Assembly (NCBI GenBank): GCA_958295665.1
Contig: OY282560.1
Location: 186,481,561-186,545,560, forward strand
Source of the DNA: Tipula vernalis
Taxonomy: Eukaryota; Arthropoda; Insecta; Diptera; Tipulidae
Direction: 5' to 3'
Length of the DNA: 64,000 bases
In this document: positions 46,509 through 56,913 of the stretch, piece after piece
How the letters are laid out: every line of letters starts with the position of its first letter
Position numbering within the stretch: position 1 is the stretch's first letter
Program-made: the position numbers and the translations under genes
Notes under the pieces: generated by a model
Told to the model about the DNA's origin: nothing
The model's input: only the letters and a program-made list of their open reading frames with translations
The model's database searches: none

Positions 46509-47766
46509 CATGGAACGGGCCCTTCAATTACCTAGTCAAAAACCCTAATCCATACGAATCGTTCGTTTAGTAAAAGTTATACAAAATTATATTTTTGAAA
46601 TAGCATTCAACCCTCAAGGGCCAATATCGGTAATTGCCAACAATTATGACAAAGGTTTGGCTAGCACATGGAATAGGCCATTTAATTACCTAGTCAAAAA
46701 CCCTAATCCATACGAATCGTTCGTTTAGTAAAAGTTCTACAAAATTATCTTTATGAAATTGCACTCAACCCTCAAGGGCCAATATCGGCCATTGCCAACA
46801 ATGATGACAAAGGTTTGGCTAGCACATGGAATAGGCCCTTCAATTACATAGTCGAAACCCCTAATCTATATTTTTGAAATCGCACTCAACTCTCAAGGGC
46901 CAATATCGGCCATTGCCAGCAATGATGACAAAGGTTTGGCTAGCACATGGAACGGGCCCTTTAATTACCTAGTCAAAAACCCTAATCCATACAAATCGTT
47001 CGTTTAGTAAAAGTTCTACAAAATTACATTTTTTCAATCGTATTCAACCCTCAAGGGCCACTATCGGCAATTGCCAACAATGATGAAAAGGTTTGGCTAG
47101 CACATGTAATAGGCCCTTTAAATACCTACTAAAAAACCCTAATCCATACGAATCGTTCGTTTAGTAAAAGTTCTACAAAATTATCTTTATGAAATCGCAC
47201 TCAACCCTCAAGGGCCAATATCGGCCATTGCCAACAATGATTACAAAGGTTTGGCTAGCACATGGAATAGGCCCTTTAATTACCTAGTCAAAAATTCTAA
47301 TCCATACGAATCGTTCGTTTAGTAAAAGTTCTACAAAATTATCTTTATGAAATCGCACTCAACCCTTAAGGGCCAATATCGGCCATTGCCAACAATGATG
47401 ACAAAGGTTTGGCTAGCACATGGAATAGGCCCTTCAATTACCTAGTCAAAAACCCTAATCCATACGAATCGTTCGTTTAGTAAAAGTTCTACAAAATTAT
47501 ATTTTTGAAATCGTATTCAACCCTCAAGGGCCAATATCGGCAATTGCCAACAATGATGACAAAGGTTTGGCTAGCACATGGAATAGGCCCTTTAATTACC
47601 TAGTCAAAACCTCTAATCCATACGAATCGTTCGTTTAGTAAAAGTTCTACAAAATTACATTTTTGAAATCGCACTCAACTCTCAAGGGCCAATATCGGCC
47701 ATTGCCAACAATAATGACAAAGGTGTGGCTAGCTCATGGAATAGGACCCTTAATTACCTAATTACA
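46509..47766. repeat. 158-bp satellite array, right part (about 8 units)
   Basis: The array resumes with CATGG and the second part of the unit interrupted at 39865. One unit near 46850-46870 lacks about 50 bp (CCTAATC runs straight into TATATTTTTGAAATCGC). The unit ends with TTAATTACCTAATTACAATG next to a small inverted-repeat element. Confidence 0.95.
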
Positions 47767-47768
47767 AT

Positions 47769-47908
47769 GCTGGGCAAATTACATTACACTGAGTAATTAA
47801 AATACTTTTCCGAGTTAAAGCAAACTCAGTAATTAAAATACAAATTACAAATTGTAATTTGTATTTTAATTACGTAATTCAAATACATGTAATTCGTTAC
47901 TGCCCAGC
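47769..47908. mobile_element. Tiny inverted-repeat element at the satellite edge
   Basis: The ends GCTGGGCA and TGCCCAGC are inverted. Inside, GTAATT/AATTAC words repeat on both strands around a central CAAATTACAAATTGTAATTTG dyad, so the 140 bp is nearly self-complementary. There is no clear target duplication. It separates the satellite from the RNase H piece. Confidence 0.6.
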
Positions 47909-47911
47909 CTT

Positions 47912-48545
47912 GGGTGTTGGGGTGTTTTGTGAGGAACTTCTCCTCTCCTTTCGTCTCCCCGACTATTATAGCGTGTTTCAAGCTGAAGTAACTACCATAA
48001 AGGAAGACGTAGAGTAGTTGAGATATAATGTAATATCGGCTGGAAATATTCCCAGTTTATACGGACAGTTAGGCTGCCATTAAAGTGCTTCGTTCACACC
48101 TCCTCATGTCGAAAGTAGTTCAGAACTGTCTCTCATCTCTTAACGAGATGACAGTTCAGTTCAACATCCAGCTAATATGAATGCCAAGGCATATCAATAG
48201 TATAGGAAATATAATAGCAGAAGAGCTGCCCTGACATGGCACCATGTGCCATATCACAAAAAGTAGAAAGTATATTGAAATGCCTCTTCTGTCATGCAAA
48301 CTACTACTTTAGGAAGAAGGTAGTAAGTTGACGAAAAACAGACGGTCAAACAGTACTCATGTGAATAACCCGCCAAAGTTAGATTTGCCGAGATTTAAAC
48401 AGCTGATCTCACAGAGTGATTACAGGAGACGGTCCCATAAGGCAGGCATGCGAATAGACTTGTGTTCTTCTCACATAACTACTGTCGAAATTGTAAAGAC
48501 GAAGAGGAGGAAATGACGAAATTACCTGATGATCTTTAGTAGGAT
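47912..48545 (+). pseudogene. I/LOA-type non-LTR retroelement: RNase H and C-terminal half
   Basis: Joined plus frames give R-L-P-D-Y-Y-S-V-F-Q-A-E-V, then Y-T-D-S-x-A-A-I-K-V-L with the catalytic Asp of RNase H (about 48060), and I-Q-L-I-W-M-P-R-H. A tail follows with K-A-G-M-R-I-D and a Cys pair C-R-N-C before an acidic stretch, as at the end of I/LOA/R1-type proteins. The reading starts within a few bases of the tiny inverted-repeat element. Same strand and same class as the half at 35098-37044; the RT between them is missing and the satellite lies in its place. Confidence 0.65.
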
Positions 48546-48559
48546 GGACGTCAGGAGTA

Positions 48560-49925
48560 GCCAGCTTTGTTAGCAGCGCAAACTTGTTTCAATGAGTAAA
48601 CCATACAACCCTTAGTGTATAAATTTATAATTTTATTTATACATTACTCGTAAATATTCGCTAGAACACAATATGTTTCTTATAACTCTAAAGACGGATA
48701 TCCGTGTTAAATCAAATCATATTGCTATAAAACCGTTTGACGTTGTTTAGACTTAGAAGAAGCTAAATTTTATTATTAATTACCAAGACTAAATACATGT
48801 TTAGATAATGTTGCCCGATCCAACAGCTCACGTCAAAATCTTAATAACATTAGGTCTTTGACTTGAAGAATTCATTTGATTAATTTTATTTGTTTAGGTA
48901 CTTTAAAAATTGATTTTTATCTAAAAAAAAAAATTGCGCTAACAGCGAAAATTCACGGTTTTCATATCAAGAAAACACGTGGAACAAGAAAATAAAACAA
49001 AAACATAACGTCGACATTGACGTTGTTATTTGTCAGTTACATACATCATTTAATCTAAACTATGATATATAAATTTAGGCCGCAACCGGTTTTACAGCAT
49101 TTTGTGGGAGCCCAATTCAGTTAAGTTAAGGATTTACAGTGTATTTGGTCAGCTATCCGAAACATTGAACACTTTAAAAAAAAAGAAATGAGATCGATTT
49201 TTGCATGACCGCGGCTTGCTAAACTTAATAGGTATTTTTGTCTACCATTTCACATACATCGACGGCGACTCCCATTTTTATTTGATTTTTTGCGTAATGA
49301 GGAATGAGGATAAAATACTACAAGTATTTATATTACTATAAAGGAATTGTCAACATTAAGACGATTACAAATTTTAAATGAATTTACGTCATGGAATTTA
49401 CGTCTGTTTTATTTAGTAATCTAACGTTTTAATTTATTTGTAAATGATTTAATTAAATATCATGTGTGTTATTTTATCTAATTGAATAACTTTTTCGAAA
49501 TATTGTAGAATAGAGGTGGAATGTATTGCTTACGGAGATTTAAGTTTGTCGCTTATCCTTTTGCATAATACAGCAAATTTCCAAATATTTTTTTAAAGAT
49601 ATAAATAAACTCAAAGTAAATTCTAATAAAATTCAGTCCGCGTTCCTGAATTCATAACGTTTTGAGCTTGCCACAGGTCAGACCATTTTCCTCTTTATTT
49701 CCTCTACTCTTCTGCAATTAAGCTCGTGTCGAAGTTTTAACAAATCTCATGATAATCTGAAAAACTGCATTATCTTTGTATTGCGCCTGTTTTGAATTTC
49801 GTGCTTACATTTAGGGGCTACAAGTAACAAACAATTGGTATAAACATTTACAAGAGATGTCACTGTATTACTAAAAAAGAATCACGTATTCGCTCGTTTT
49901 CTAGTAATGAGAATTTGAACTATTT
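48560..49925. other. Intergenic stretch left of the host gene
   Basis: AT-rich with no supported gene. Any 5' untranslated exon or promoter of the host gene at 50047 would lie in or near its right part. Confidence 0.4.
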
Positions 49926-49944
49926 TTGACATTTAAAATGTCAA
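49926..49944. promoter_or_regulatory. Perfect 9-bp-arm palindrome upstream of the host gene
   Basis: TTGACATTTAAAATGTCAA has two 9-bp arms around one A, about 100 bp before the start codon. A dimeric regulator site is possible but only inferred. Confidence 0.3.
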
Positions 49945-50046
49945 CAAGTCTTATTTTGTATTTTGGTTATGTTCATACTTAATTTTTATTAATTTTCAGT
50001 CAAAGTTAATTAATACAGTAATGCAAAAGTAATAAATATTAGAATA

Positions 50047-51066
50047 ATGTCGGTAAATTTTGCGCGTAAAACCGGTTTAAGGTTACCACCATTACCGACA
50101 ATCCGTGATTTGATTCGTTTGTATAAACTTCGGGCCCTCAAACAGCTGTCACAAAATTTTCTGCTCGACGAACGAATAACGGATAAAATTGTAAAGGCAG
50201 CTGGTCATATAAACCAACATAACGTATTAGAAATTGGGCCTGGGCCTGGAAGTATAACCCGTTCGATAATCAAACGCCATCCAAAACATTTGGTTGTAAT
50301 TGAAAAAGACGAACGATTTTTTCCTACACTGGAACTACTCGGCGAAGCGTGCCAATCGCACATGAAAATGGACATTATTTTGAGCGATATTTTGAAATAT
50401 CCATGCGATTCATTATTTCCGGACTGTGCCCCAACCGATTGGGCAGGACAACGAGCCCCAGTTCATCTGATTGGTAATCTCCCGTTTTCGATTTCAACAA
50501 AACTGTTGATCAATTGGTTGCAGGATATCAGTTTGATGCGAGGAGCTTGGACTTATGGCCGAGCAAGTATGACTTTAACATTTCAAAAAGAAGTTGCCGA
50601 ACGGATAGTTGCACCAATAATGGCCGAGCAGCGTTGTCGCCTTTCGGTTATGACACAAATATGGACACAACCGGAATTTAAATTTGTCATACCTGGTAAA
50701 GTGTTTGTACCAAAGCCTGATGTAGATGTTGGTGTCGTAACGATAACACCGCTTGTAAAACCGTTAACAAATTTACCGTTTACCCTAGTCGAGAAAGTAA
50801 TAAGGCATATATTTTCGATGCGCCAGAAATATGTTCGTCGGGGAATCTCAAATTTATATCCGCCCGAATTGCGAGACGAACTAACAGATGAGACGTTTGC
50901 GGAGGCGGATATTGATCCAACGACGAGGTCATTTCAGCTGTCGAATGAAGAATGCGTGCGGCTGGTCGAAGCGTATCATCAACTTTTAGTGAAACACCCA
51001 GAAATTGGTGGATACAATTACCGGGCACCTAAGGCTACGTTACCGCAAGATGATATGATAACGTAA
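50047..51066 (+). CDS. TFB1M: Mitochondrial 12S rRNA dimethyladenosine transferase 1 (mtTFB1/TFB1M)
   Basis: 339 residues, close to the family's usual length. It dimethylates two adjacent adenines in the 3'-terminal hairpin of the small mitochondrial rRNA using S-adenosylmethionine, a step in mitoribosome assembly in the matrix. The N-terminus is basic (R/K-rich, few acids), fitting import, and has the family block L-R-L-P-P-L-P-T-I-R (11-20). Q-N-F-L-L-D starts at 36. SAM motif I is E-I-G-P-G-P-G-S-I-T (62-71), the acidic ribose-binding residue is in E-K-D-E (86-89), and an acidic site is at S-D-I-L (113-116). Catalytic motif IV is N-L-P-F (144-147). F-Q-K-E-V-A-E-R (179-186) and P-K-P-D-V-D-V (222-228) follow. 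The frame is unbroken, without introns. A putative splice acceptor TTTTCAG ends at 49999, so an upstream untranslated exon is possible. The surroundings are repeats only. The TFB1M paralogue fits better than TFB2M or DIMT1, given the T-I-R and P-K-P-D-V-D-V-G-V-V blocks. Confidence 0.95.
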   Translation: MSVNFARKTGLRLPPLPTIRDLIRLYKLRALKQLSQNFLLDERITDKIVKAAGHINQHNVLEIGPGPGSITRSIIKRHPKHLVVIEKDERFFPTLELLGEACQSHMKMDIILSDILKYPCDSLFPDCAPTDWAGQRAPVHLIGNLPFSISTKLLINWLQDISLMRGAWTYGRASMTLTFQKEVAERIVAPIMAEQRCRLSVMTQIWTQPEFKFVIPGKVFVPKPDVDVGVVTITPLVKPLTNLPFTLVEKVIRHIFSMRQKYVRRGISNLYPPELRDELTDETFAEADIDPTTRSFQLSNEECVRLVEAYHQLLVKHPEIGGYNYRAPKATLPQDDMIT

Positions 51067-51102
51067 CGAAATCAGTCCAGCTAGGATTTTTCAATTTATA
51101 GG

Positions 51103-51108
51103 AATAAA
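51103..51108 (+). terminator. Polyadenylation signal of the TFB1M-like gene
   Basis: AATAAA lies 36 bp after the stop codon, followed by T/A-rich sequence. Confidence 0.65.
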
Positions 51109-51559
51109 TGTATTTTATAAAATTTATCAACTGTTTTTGCTTTTCTTAGACGTCTGTCTTTTATTGAGAGCATCACTATTTAAAGTCTTCTTTGCATGCA
51201 GGTTCATAGTTTAGTTTTTTTATAAATCGCCATACTACTAATCGGAAACCAACCTTAAGAAACCCTAAAAATGTCTAATGAAGAATCGAATCACGTTAAC
51301 TTTTCTGTTCAAAACATACATTTCAGTCTTTTTCTCTGATTTCCGTGCTAGATTTGCCACCTATTGTCCGCTTGGCTCGATGGTTGATCATCTAGCGGAC
51401 TAAAATCTACTCTCATTTCGCTGAAGTATTTGGATTCCTGCTAATTGAGAACAAGGAGATATACAATTTCGGAAATAAAAAGGTCGCGAGTAAACGAAAA
51501 AAATTCTTTGGCTGGTGACATTGAATAAAAATTTTCCGAGTTTCTGACTGATAATTTTG
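51109..51559. other. Intergenic spacer
   Basis: No supported gene; the short frames here have no motif. Confidence 0.4.
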
Positions 51560-52240
51560 GCACCCATTGTGAAGATAGCTTTTCCCAAATTTATAAATCA
51601 GCAAATTCTGAGCCTCCAAAATCTGCAATTATGCTTTGTTTGCGGTTCTTAATACCTCTAAAGAGAGGTTTCGAAACCTGTAATAATTACACCTTTAGTA
51701 CGGTGACTTTCTTTGAAATGTATGGAAATAATCATGCAATCTAAAAGCGTGTTGGAACAACAAGTATTGTTTTGCAAAAATGATTTTAAATCTTATAAAT
51801 CACCAAATTCTAAGTCACAAAAATCCTTAATCTGTAATTGTGCTCCGATTGCGGTTCTTGATACCTCTAAAGATAGGTTTCGGGACCGGTAATTGCTGTG
51901 CCAACGCGCATTTAGATTGCTAAAATTTGTATACGTTTCCCAGAAAATTCGATATTTTGAAAATCAACCTGCTATAAATCAGCAAATTCTTACAGAAAAA
52001 AATCCAAAATCTGCAATTAGGCTCCCGGTGCAGGTTTCGGTACCTCTTCTGATAGTTTTCGGGACCTGTAATTGTTGTGTCAACATTCATTTAGATTGCT
52101 TGATTAACTCCATACGTTTCATCGAAAATTCAATTTTTTCAAAATCACCTTAGAATAAATCAGCAAATTCTGAGTCGAAAAAATTCAAAATCTGCAATTG
52201 TACTTCGATTGCGGTTCTCGAGAACGCGCATTTACGTGTT
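51560..52240. repeat. Diverged tandem repeat, about four units of 180-200 bp
   Basis: The mark ATAAATCAGCAAATTCT (with changes) occurs at 51593, 51795, 51974 and 52155. Each is followed by an AAAATCTGCAATT-like and then a GCGGTTCTTGATACCTCT-like word and, in three units, GGGACCTGTAATT. Divergence between units is high, so the array is old. It ends some 160 bp before the Ty3/gypsy insertion. Confidence 0.75.
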
Positions 52241-52399
52241 AAGAGACCTGTTGATTATCAGGACCAGTTATTTTGTTTTGATGTGGCAGATAAATTGGTG
52301 GACCCTTAACTTAGTGGGGACTCCCGTAAGATTTAGCAGTCTGCAAACCGTGCAGTTTTTGTATCGCATCTTTACGCCTCCGTTTGGTGGTTTGATCGA

Positions 52400-52632
52400 T
52401 GTTGGACATAGCGAATCGAATTGTACTATGGTATAAACATAGTTAATATATAAACTTGTGCCTAGCGGCGGGGGACAATACTATATATAACTGTGAGCTG
52501 CCACAGAGAAAACAACACGATGTATTTCGCGCTGTTCATTATATTATATAAAATAAAGATATTGAATTCGAAATAATACTAATCATCTTAGTAGATTCTT
52601 ACTTGTTTACCATAACATCGAGAGTGGTAACA
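52400..52632 (+). repeat. 5' LTR of the Ty3/gypsy element
   Basis: 233 bp from TGTTGGACA to GGTAACA. It contains an AATAAAGATATTG-like polyadenylation word. Confidence 0.88.
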
Positions 52633-52699
52633 ATTGACGACGAGGATAACGACTGTAATTATAAAATATTACAATAAAGAAAAAAAAAATTATCATCGA

Positions 52700-53919
52700 A
52701 ATGGCCGAGATGGAAAAATGGGTTAACCGTTAACTGAATTAGTAAGAAAGCTTGGTACACCTGTAAATGTACCAAGTGGAGAACATAGAATGGAAAGCCT
52801 TGCCAATAGCATGCAAGTTTTCCGTTACGATCCTAACGAGGGACACACATTCGAGGCGTGGTATCGACGATACGAGGAAATATTCCAGGAAGACGCCAAA
52901 TCCCTCAACGATGCAGAAAGAATTCGTTTGTGACAAATTTAAAGATATGATTCTTCCGAAAACTCCAAGGGATTTTTCATTCGCTGAGGTTGTGAAGAAA
53001 CTGAAAGACGCTTTTGGACGACAGGAATCGTTGTTTAATACTCGGTACAAGTGTCTTCAAACCACAAAGAATGAGAACACAGATTATGTCACGTACGCAG
53101 CACGATAAACCGAAAATGCGAAGAATTCAGATTGAAAGAACTAAACGATAACCAGTTTAAATGTTTAATGTTCGTGCGCGGGTTAAAATCCTCACAAGGC
53201 GCCGAAATTCGAACCCGCCTTGTCGCAAAATTGACGGGGAGGATGCATACGAACAATCACTAGAGAAACTAATCGCCGAAACTCAACGTATTTTAAGTCT
53301 CAAGCACGACACAGCGATCATTGGTGGAAGTTCAAAAGCTCAACCAGTCACTAACGCCATGAAGCAGACGCAACCAGGTTTTTCAACTCTGTCGGAACAA
53401 CTAAAAGACAAACCGATAAAGACGGACACGGTTCAAAATCAATCAGCTGGGCCATCCAGACCTTGTTGGCTCTGCGGTAGTGTACACTTCGTTCGAAACT
53501 GCCAATTTGTGACACACAAGTGCAACCAATGTCATAATGTAGGTCATAAGGAAGGGTATTGCCAACTAAATAAACCACGAGTTTCGAAATCCAACAAGCC
53601 GAGAAATGAGCCACGAGCACAGGTTCTACGTGTCAACGGGATCAACACCGACAAAAATCATGGCGACATAACATCCCGACGCAAATACATCAACGTCGAG
53701 ATTAACGGAACCAGCGTGAAACTACAGAACGACATGGCATCCGATCTGACCATAATCTCAGAGCAAACATGGCAAACTCTGGGGTCACCTGGATTCACAT
53801 ACAGCCCAACTGGAATAAAATCTGCTTCAAAGGACAGCGTCCCCATTATCGCAGAATTCGACTGTGAATTGGGGATTAAAAACGTCGGGCAAGTGTGGTA
53901 TAGTCTGGTAAATGTTTAG
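52700..53919 (+). pseudogene. Ty3/gypsy gag and protease region
   Basis: Frames from about 52700 give E-A-W-Y-R-R-Y-E-E-I-F, a capsid block, with a shift near 52900. The frame from 53161 runs to two zinc knuckles: C-W-L-C-G-x3-F-V-R-N-C (C-x2-C-x8-C, central His not at the usual place) and C-N-Q-C-H-N-V-G-H-K-E-G-Y-C (standard CCHC). The protease follows with V-K-L-Q-N-D-M-A-S-D-L-T-I-I-S, where the usual D-T-G/D-T-A is D-M-A. Gag packages the RNA and protease matures the polyprotein. The protease and the break to pol (stop at 53917) look defective. Confidence 0.85.
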
Positions 53920-53931
53920 TCACAAATATTA

Positions 53932-56310
53932 CAGAGCTTGATTTTTTAGGCATAGACTGGATCGAACGTTTAGTCATTTGGGACCGTCCGATAAACGAAA
54001 TATGTAATGTCATTCATGCGATACAATCAGAACATGACATATTCATTACGGAAGTGAAAAATGAATTTCAAACCATATTTAGCGATACACCAGGGAAATG
54101 TTTAAAGGCTAAAGCGACCATCCACATAAAGCCGGACGTTCGTCCTATATACCGACCGAAGCGGCCGGTGTCATTCGCGGCATTGGAGGGAGTCGAATGC
54201 GAACTGGATCGCCTTCAAAAACTCGACATCATATCACCGATCGAGTACTCAGAGTGGGTAGCACCCATAGTCGCGGTCAAACGGCCCAACGGTCATATAC
54301 GCATATGCGCCGACTACTCAACTGGGCTGAATTCAGGCATCGAGACAAACGCATATCCACTTCCAAGTCCAGAAGAAATGTTCGCGCAGCTTGCTGGCAG
54401 TAAAGTATTCAGCAAAATCGATTTATCGGATGCTTATTTGCAAATCGAGGTTGACGACAAATCAAAGCGATTCCTGACAATCAACACACACAAGGGACGT
54501 TTTACATTCAATCGTCGGCCATTCGGAGTAAAATCCGCCCCCGGCATTTTCCAGCAAATAATAGGGGAGGGAACGGAGGATGAGGAGACTCACAAAGCAA
54601 TCCTCAAACGACTCCTTAAACGATTAGAAGAGTACGGATTCCGAGTGAAGTTAACGAAATGTAATTTTTTTCGCAACGAAGTAAATTATTTCGGGATGAT
54701 CGTAAACAGCCAAGCCATCACCACAGATCCATCAAAAATTGCTGCAATTATTTCAATGCCAGCGCCTGAAAACGTTCCACAGCTGCGATCATTTTTAGGC
54801 GCAATAAACTTCTACGGAAAGTTTGTCCAGCAAATGCATGAGTTACGAGCTCCATTAGACCGACTTTTGAACACAAACGTGAAATGGGAATGGTCACTCC
54901 AATGCCAACAATAATTTGACAAATTCAAACAAATCCTCACCTCCGAATTACTTCTCACACATTACGATCAAACATTTCCTGTCAAAATCTAGGCTAATGC
55001 TATCAACACGGGAGTCGGCGCGTCGATTGCACACGTCTATTCAGACGGAATGGAGAAGATGATTGCGCATGCGTCGCGAACGCTAACAAAGGCTGAGAAA
55101 AATTACAGTCAAGTGGAAAAAGAAGGTCCTGCACTTGTCTACGCAGTCAAAAAATTCCATCGGTACATCTACGGAAGAAGGTTTACTTTCGTAACGGACC
55201 AAAGCCTCTTCTCAGCATTTTTTGATCGAAAAACGGATTTCCCGTGTATACCGCAAATCGACTTCAACGGTGGGCATTGACGTTAACAACATACGAATTT
55301 GACATATCATACATGTCGACAAATGATTTTGGAACAGCTAATATTCTATCACGATTCATCGCATCAAACCGAGTTGACGATGAAGACTACGTAATTGCCT
55401 GTCTCCACCTCGAAGAAGAAATAACCGAGGAAATCATGGATGTATTACCCATTACACGAAAAATGTGTAATCAGACAGAATCGTCATTCCAAAACGATAC
55501 CGAAAGCTGATGTTACGTCAGTTGCACAAAGCGCATTTGGGCATCGAAGCAATGAAAATACTTGCTCGAGCCTATGTGTACTGGCCTAATATTGATGACG
55601 ACATCACCGACCTCGCGCGATCCTGCGGTAAATGCGCCGAGAACGCAAAATCACCCATCAAGACTCTTCTGCAATCGTGGCCACGTGCAATTCGCCCTAT
55701 GGAACGAGTCCATACAGACATCGCCGGACCAATTGACGGAGAATGGTATCTGGTCACTGTTGACTCATATTCAATGTTTCCCGATGTACAAGTATGCACT
55801 AACATCACGTCAACAACTTGCATCGAGAAGATGAGCGAATTTTTTTCACATAATGGCAATCCGGAAACATTGTTAACCGACAACGGGACTCAATTCGTAA
55901 GTAAACAATTCAGTGATTTCTGTCGTACTCGAGGAATTAATCACATCTTAACGCCACCCTACCACCCGATGTCGAACGGGCGAGTCGAACGATTTGTCAA
56001 TACACTAAAGAGTGCACTAAATAAACAAAAGGGGGAGGGGACAAACAAGGAAATACTCACCGAATTCCTCCAAGCAAATCGATCAACACCCAACCGAAAC
56101 ACACAAAAATCGAAGTCACCAGCAGAACTATTTTTGGGTCGGCAAATTCGAATAGAACTCGATTTGATGAAACCTACGCCAGAACATGGTACGGATCGCA
56201 ACATTCAACAAGAGCAACAATTTAACAAACACCACGGAGCCCGACATCGTAGTTTCTCTCCAGGCGAAAACGTCTACGCAAAAGTACATCGCCGTAATGA
56301 ACAGTTTTGA
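53932..56310 (+). pseudogene. Ty3/gypsy pol (RT, RNase H, integrase), broken
   Basis: The RT frame (54054-54914) has I-R-I-C-A-D-Y-S and F-S-K-I-D-L-S-D-A-Y. Then G-I-F-Q-Q-I-I runs straight into G-E-G-T-E-D-E-E, so about 20 residues that normally hold Y-L-D-D are deleted in frame. The connection to RNase H has stops at 54912 and near 54990; RNase H keeps V-E-K-E-G-P-A-L-V-Y-A-V-K-K-F-H. After shifts near 55250 and 55500 the integrase (55510-56310) has H-K-A-H...C-G-K-C, H-T-D-I-A-G-P, L-T-D-N-G-T-Q-F and N-G-R-V-E-R: all three acidic residues are kept. A tail frame runs on to 56667. It cannot make RT, but its integrase is nearly intact. Confidence 0.9.
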
Positions 56311-56676
56311 GAATGCGGCGTCATCGAAAAAAGAACTGGTAGTGTTATCTATTCAGCACGGCTTATTGACACGAATCGCACGTCATGGTATTCTGTAAAT
56401 CAGTTAAGACGTCGCTACACCGAGAATAATCATACCAGATCCGATCATTTACCATTAGATCTGATGTTGACATCAGATCCGGAATCAGCAGTTGATGATG
56501 AGACAGCATGGAACACAACGGAAAATTTATCAGGCAGTATTCATAACATGGTTACGGAATTCCAGGATTCTCTACAAAGCAGATCACCACGGAACAATAC
56601 TGTGGATGCTCGACCAAAGCGACATCGACAACCACCTGCTCGATTAGCAGAATACGTCTGCGAATAAGGAGGGAGA

Positions 56677-56908
56677 TGTTGGACAGAGCGAATCGAATTA
56701 TACTATGGTATAAACGTAGTTAATATATAAACTCGTGCCTAGCGGCGGGGGACAATACTATACATATATAACTGTGAGCTGTCACAGAGAAAACAACACG
56801 ATGTATATCGCGCTGTCCATTATTATAAAATAAAGATATTGAATTCGAAATAATACTAATCATCTTAGTAGATTTTTACTTGTTTACCATAAATCGAGAG
56901 TGGTAACA
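56677..56908 (+). repeat. 3' LTR of the Ty3/gypsy element
   Basis: 232 bp, about 95% similar by eye to the 5' LTR. Preceded by the purine tract AAGGAGGGAGA. Confidence 0.88.
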
Positions 56909-56913
56909 ATCGA

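Larger units (their letters stand above)
52400..56908 (+). mobile_element. Ty3/gypsy retrotransposon, 4.5 kb, both LTRs, defective
   Basis: LTRs of 233 and 232 bp (52400-52632 and 56677-56908) share TGTTGGACA at the start, CTAGCGGCGGGGGACAATAC inside and GAGAGTGGTAACA at the end, with about ten differences by eye. ATCGA lies outside both (52395-52399 and 56909-56913). AAGGAGGGAGA is the purine tract before the 3' LTR. Gag, protease, RT, RNase H and integrase occur in order, but the frames are broken and the RT active site is gone. Confidence 0.93.

Noticed and set aside
37354..47766. Regularly spaced repeats read as a CRISPR-like array
   Set aside because: The whole 158-bp unit is repeated with no unique spacers, and the sequence is eukaryotic; it is a satellite.
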